Part shown: positions 5,052 through 5,281 of the stretch, one piece after another | How positions within the stretch are numbered: the stretch's first letter is position 1 | Layout: each line of letters starts with the position of its first letter | Made by a program: the position numbers and the translations under genes | Notes under the pieces: generated by a model | Database searches by the model: none | Seen by the model: only the letters and a program-made list of their open reading frames with translations | What the model was told of the DNA's origin: nothing | Assembly (NCBI GenBank): GCA_021821705.1 | Contig: JAKACE010000160.1 | Location: 1-5,281 of the forward strand | DNA length: 5,281 bases | Source: Actinomycetes bacterium | GTDB lineage: Bacteria; Actinomycetota; Acidimicrobiia; Acidimicrobiales; Palsa-688 | Direction: 5' to 3'

Positions 5052-5281
5052 GGGCAGGTAGCCGGCAAGTGGGTGACCCCGTGGGCGTGCCCCAGGGGGG
5101 CAACCGGCAAGCGGGAGCGCCCCCGGTCCGGGGCGCCGAGAAAGGCGCCGAGGCGGCAGGCATAGGGGCCAGGACTGCTCCACATTGTTGCCGCGTCGGT
5201 CGTCGTGGTCCTCGCCATCGGGCTGTTCGTGCGGTCTGCTGCAAGCCGCAACCGCCTGTGGGTGGCGTTGTCGGCGTTGGG
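5042..5281 (+). CDS. 5' end of a putative membrane protein, frame uncertain, cut by window edge
   Basis: GTG 5042 follows AGGAGG by four bases, the best ribosome site in the window, and opens a frame with no stop to the edge. Its first 45 or so residues are low-complexity (RQ-V/A-G repeated 14 codons apart, Gly/Ala/Pro rich). From about 5166 a different frame looks like protein: GLLHIVAASVVVVLAIGLFV, one transmembrane helix, followed by RSAASRNRLWVALSAL, a basic turn and the start of a second hydrophobic stretch. That frame has TAG at 5163-5165 and no ATG, GTG or TTG upstream of the helix, only CTG 5175 with AGGGG six bases before it. Removing one G from the G4 run at 5165-5168 would fuse the two frames. 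So this is a frameshifted gene, a base-call error, or a CTG start. Function is not recognised. Confidence 0.38.
   Translation, partial: MNARAGSRQVGDPVGVPQGGNRQAGAPPVRGAEKGAEAAGIGARTAPHCCRVGRRGPRHRAVRAVCCKPQPPVGGVVGVG
5117..5149 (+). repeat. Two mutually exclusive GC hairpins
   Basis: GCGCCCC (5117-5123) pairs with GGGGCGC (5130-5136) over a 6-base loop. GGCGCC (5132-5137) pairs with GGCGCC (5144-5149) over the loop GAGAAA. The stems share bases 5132-5136, so only one can form at a time. There is no T tract after the second. This could be an RNA switch or simply GC-rich coding sequence. Confidence 0.35.

Noticed and set aside
5053..5078. c-di-GMP-I (GEMM) riboswitch, suggested by CAGGTAGCCGG
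   Set aside because: The conserved 5' parts (AGGGCAAAC, GAAA loop, GCAAAGCC) are absent upstream, so only a short chance resemblance remains.

Overview
The window is GC-rich throughout, with strong G/C preference at third codon positions. It has a leaderless-looking start, GTG starts and Thr/Pro linkers on an exported protein. This fits a high-GC actinomycete, perhaps of the Acidimicrobiia type, but the lineage is inferred from style only.

Left part (1-2166, minus strand): one uninterrupted frame of 722 codons that runs off the left edge. It encodes an exported protein with a cleavable signal sequence, a short Thr/Pro linker and 13 Asp-box (BNR) motifs, plus several blade motifs of the F-x5-G-[YFVL]-A kind. 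It is a YCF48/sialidase-fold beta-propeller, probably extracytoplasmic. Its 5' end lies in a 47-bp tandem duplication that copies the ribosome binding site, start codon and first 13 codons. The outer copy is out of frame and makes a 15-residue leader ORF whose TGA overlaps the ATG of the real gene.

Middle part (2214-3878, plus strand): a divergently transcribed TetR regulator (2437-3012) followed by a short-chain dehydrogenase/reductase (3090-3878). A 24-bp near-palindrome (2396-2419) sits over the -35/spacer region of the tetR promoter. A second, degenerate copy of the same operator (3054-3077) sits just ahead of the SDR and overlaps its Shine-Dalgarno region. The pair looks like a self-contained, autoregulated regulator-enzyme module. 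The regulator has a Gly-Cys-Leu motif where NemR has its sensing cysteine, so an electrophile or quinone response is a reasonable hypothesis.

Right part (3879-5281): a 122-bp convergent gap with a GC-rich perfect palindrome, a second long TetR-family regulator (4001-4888, minus strand), then an AT-rich divergent promoter region. Beyond it lies a structured leader and the beginning of a plus-strand membrane protein cut by the window edge. The leader has a hairpin displaying the Shine-Dalgarno sequence and two mutually exclusive GC hairpins. The membrane segment is one frame away from the well-initiated upstream frame.

No RNA genes, CRISPR arrays, insertion sequences or phage genes were seen.
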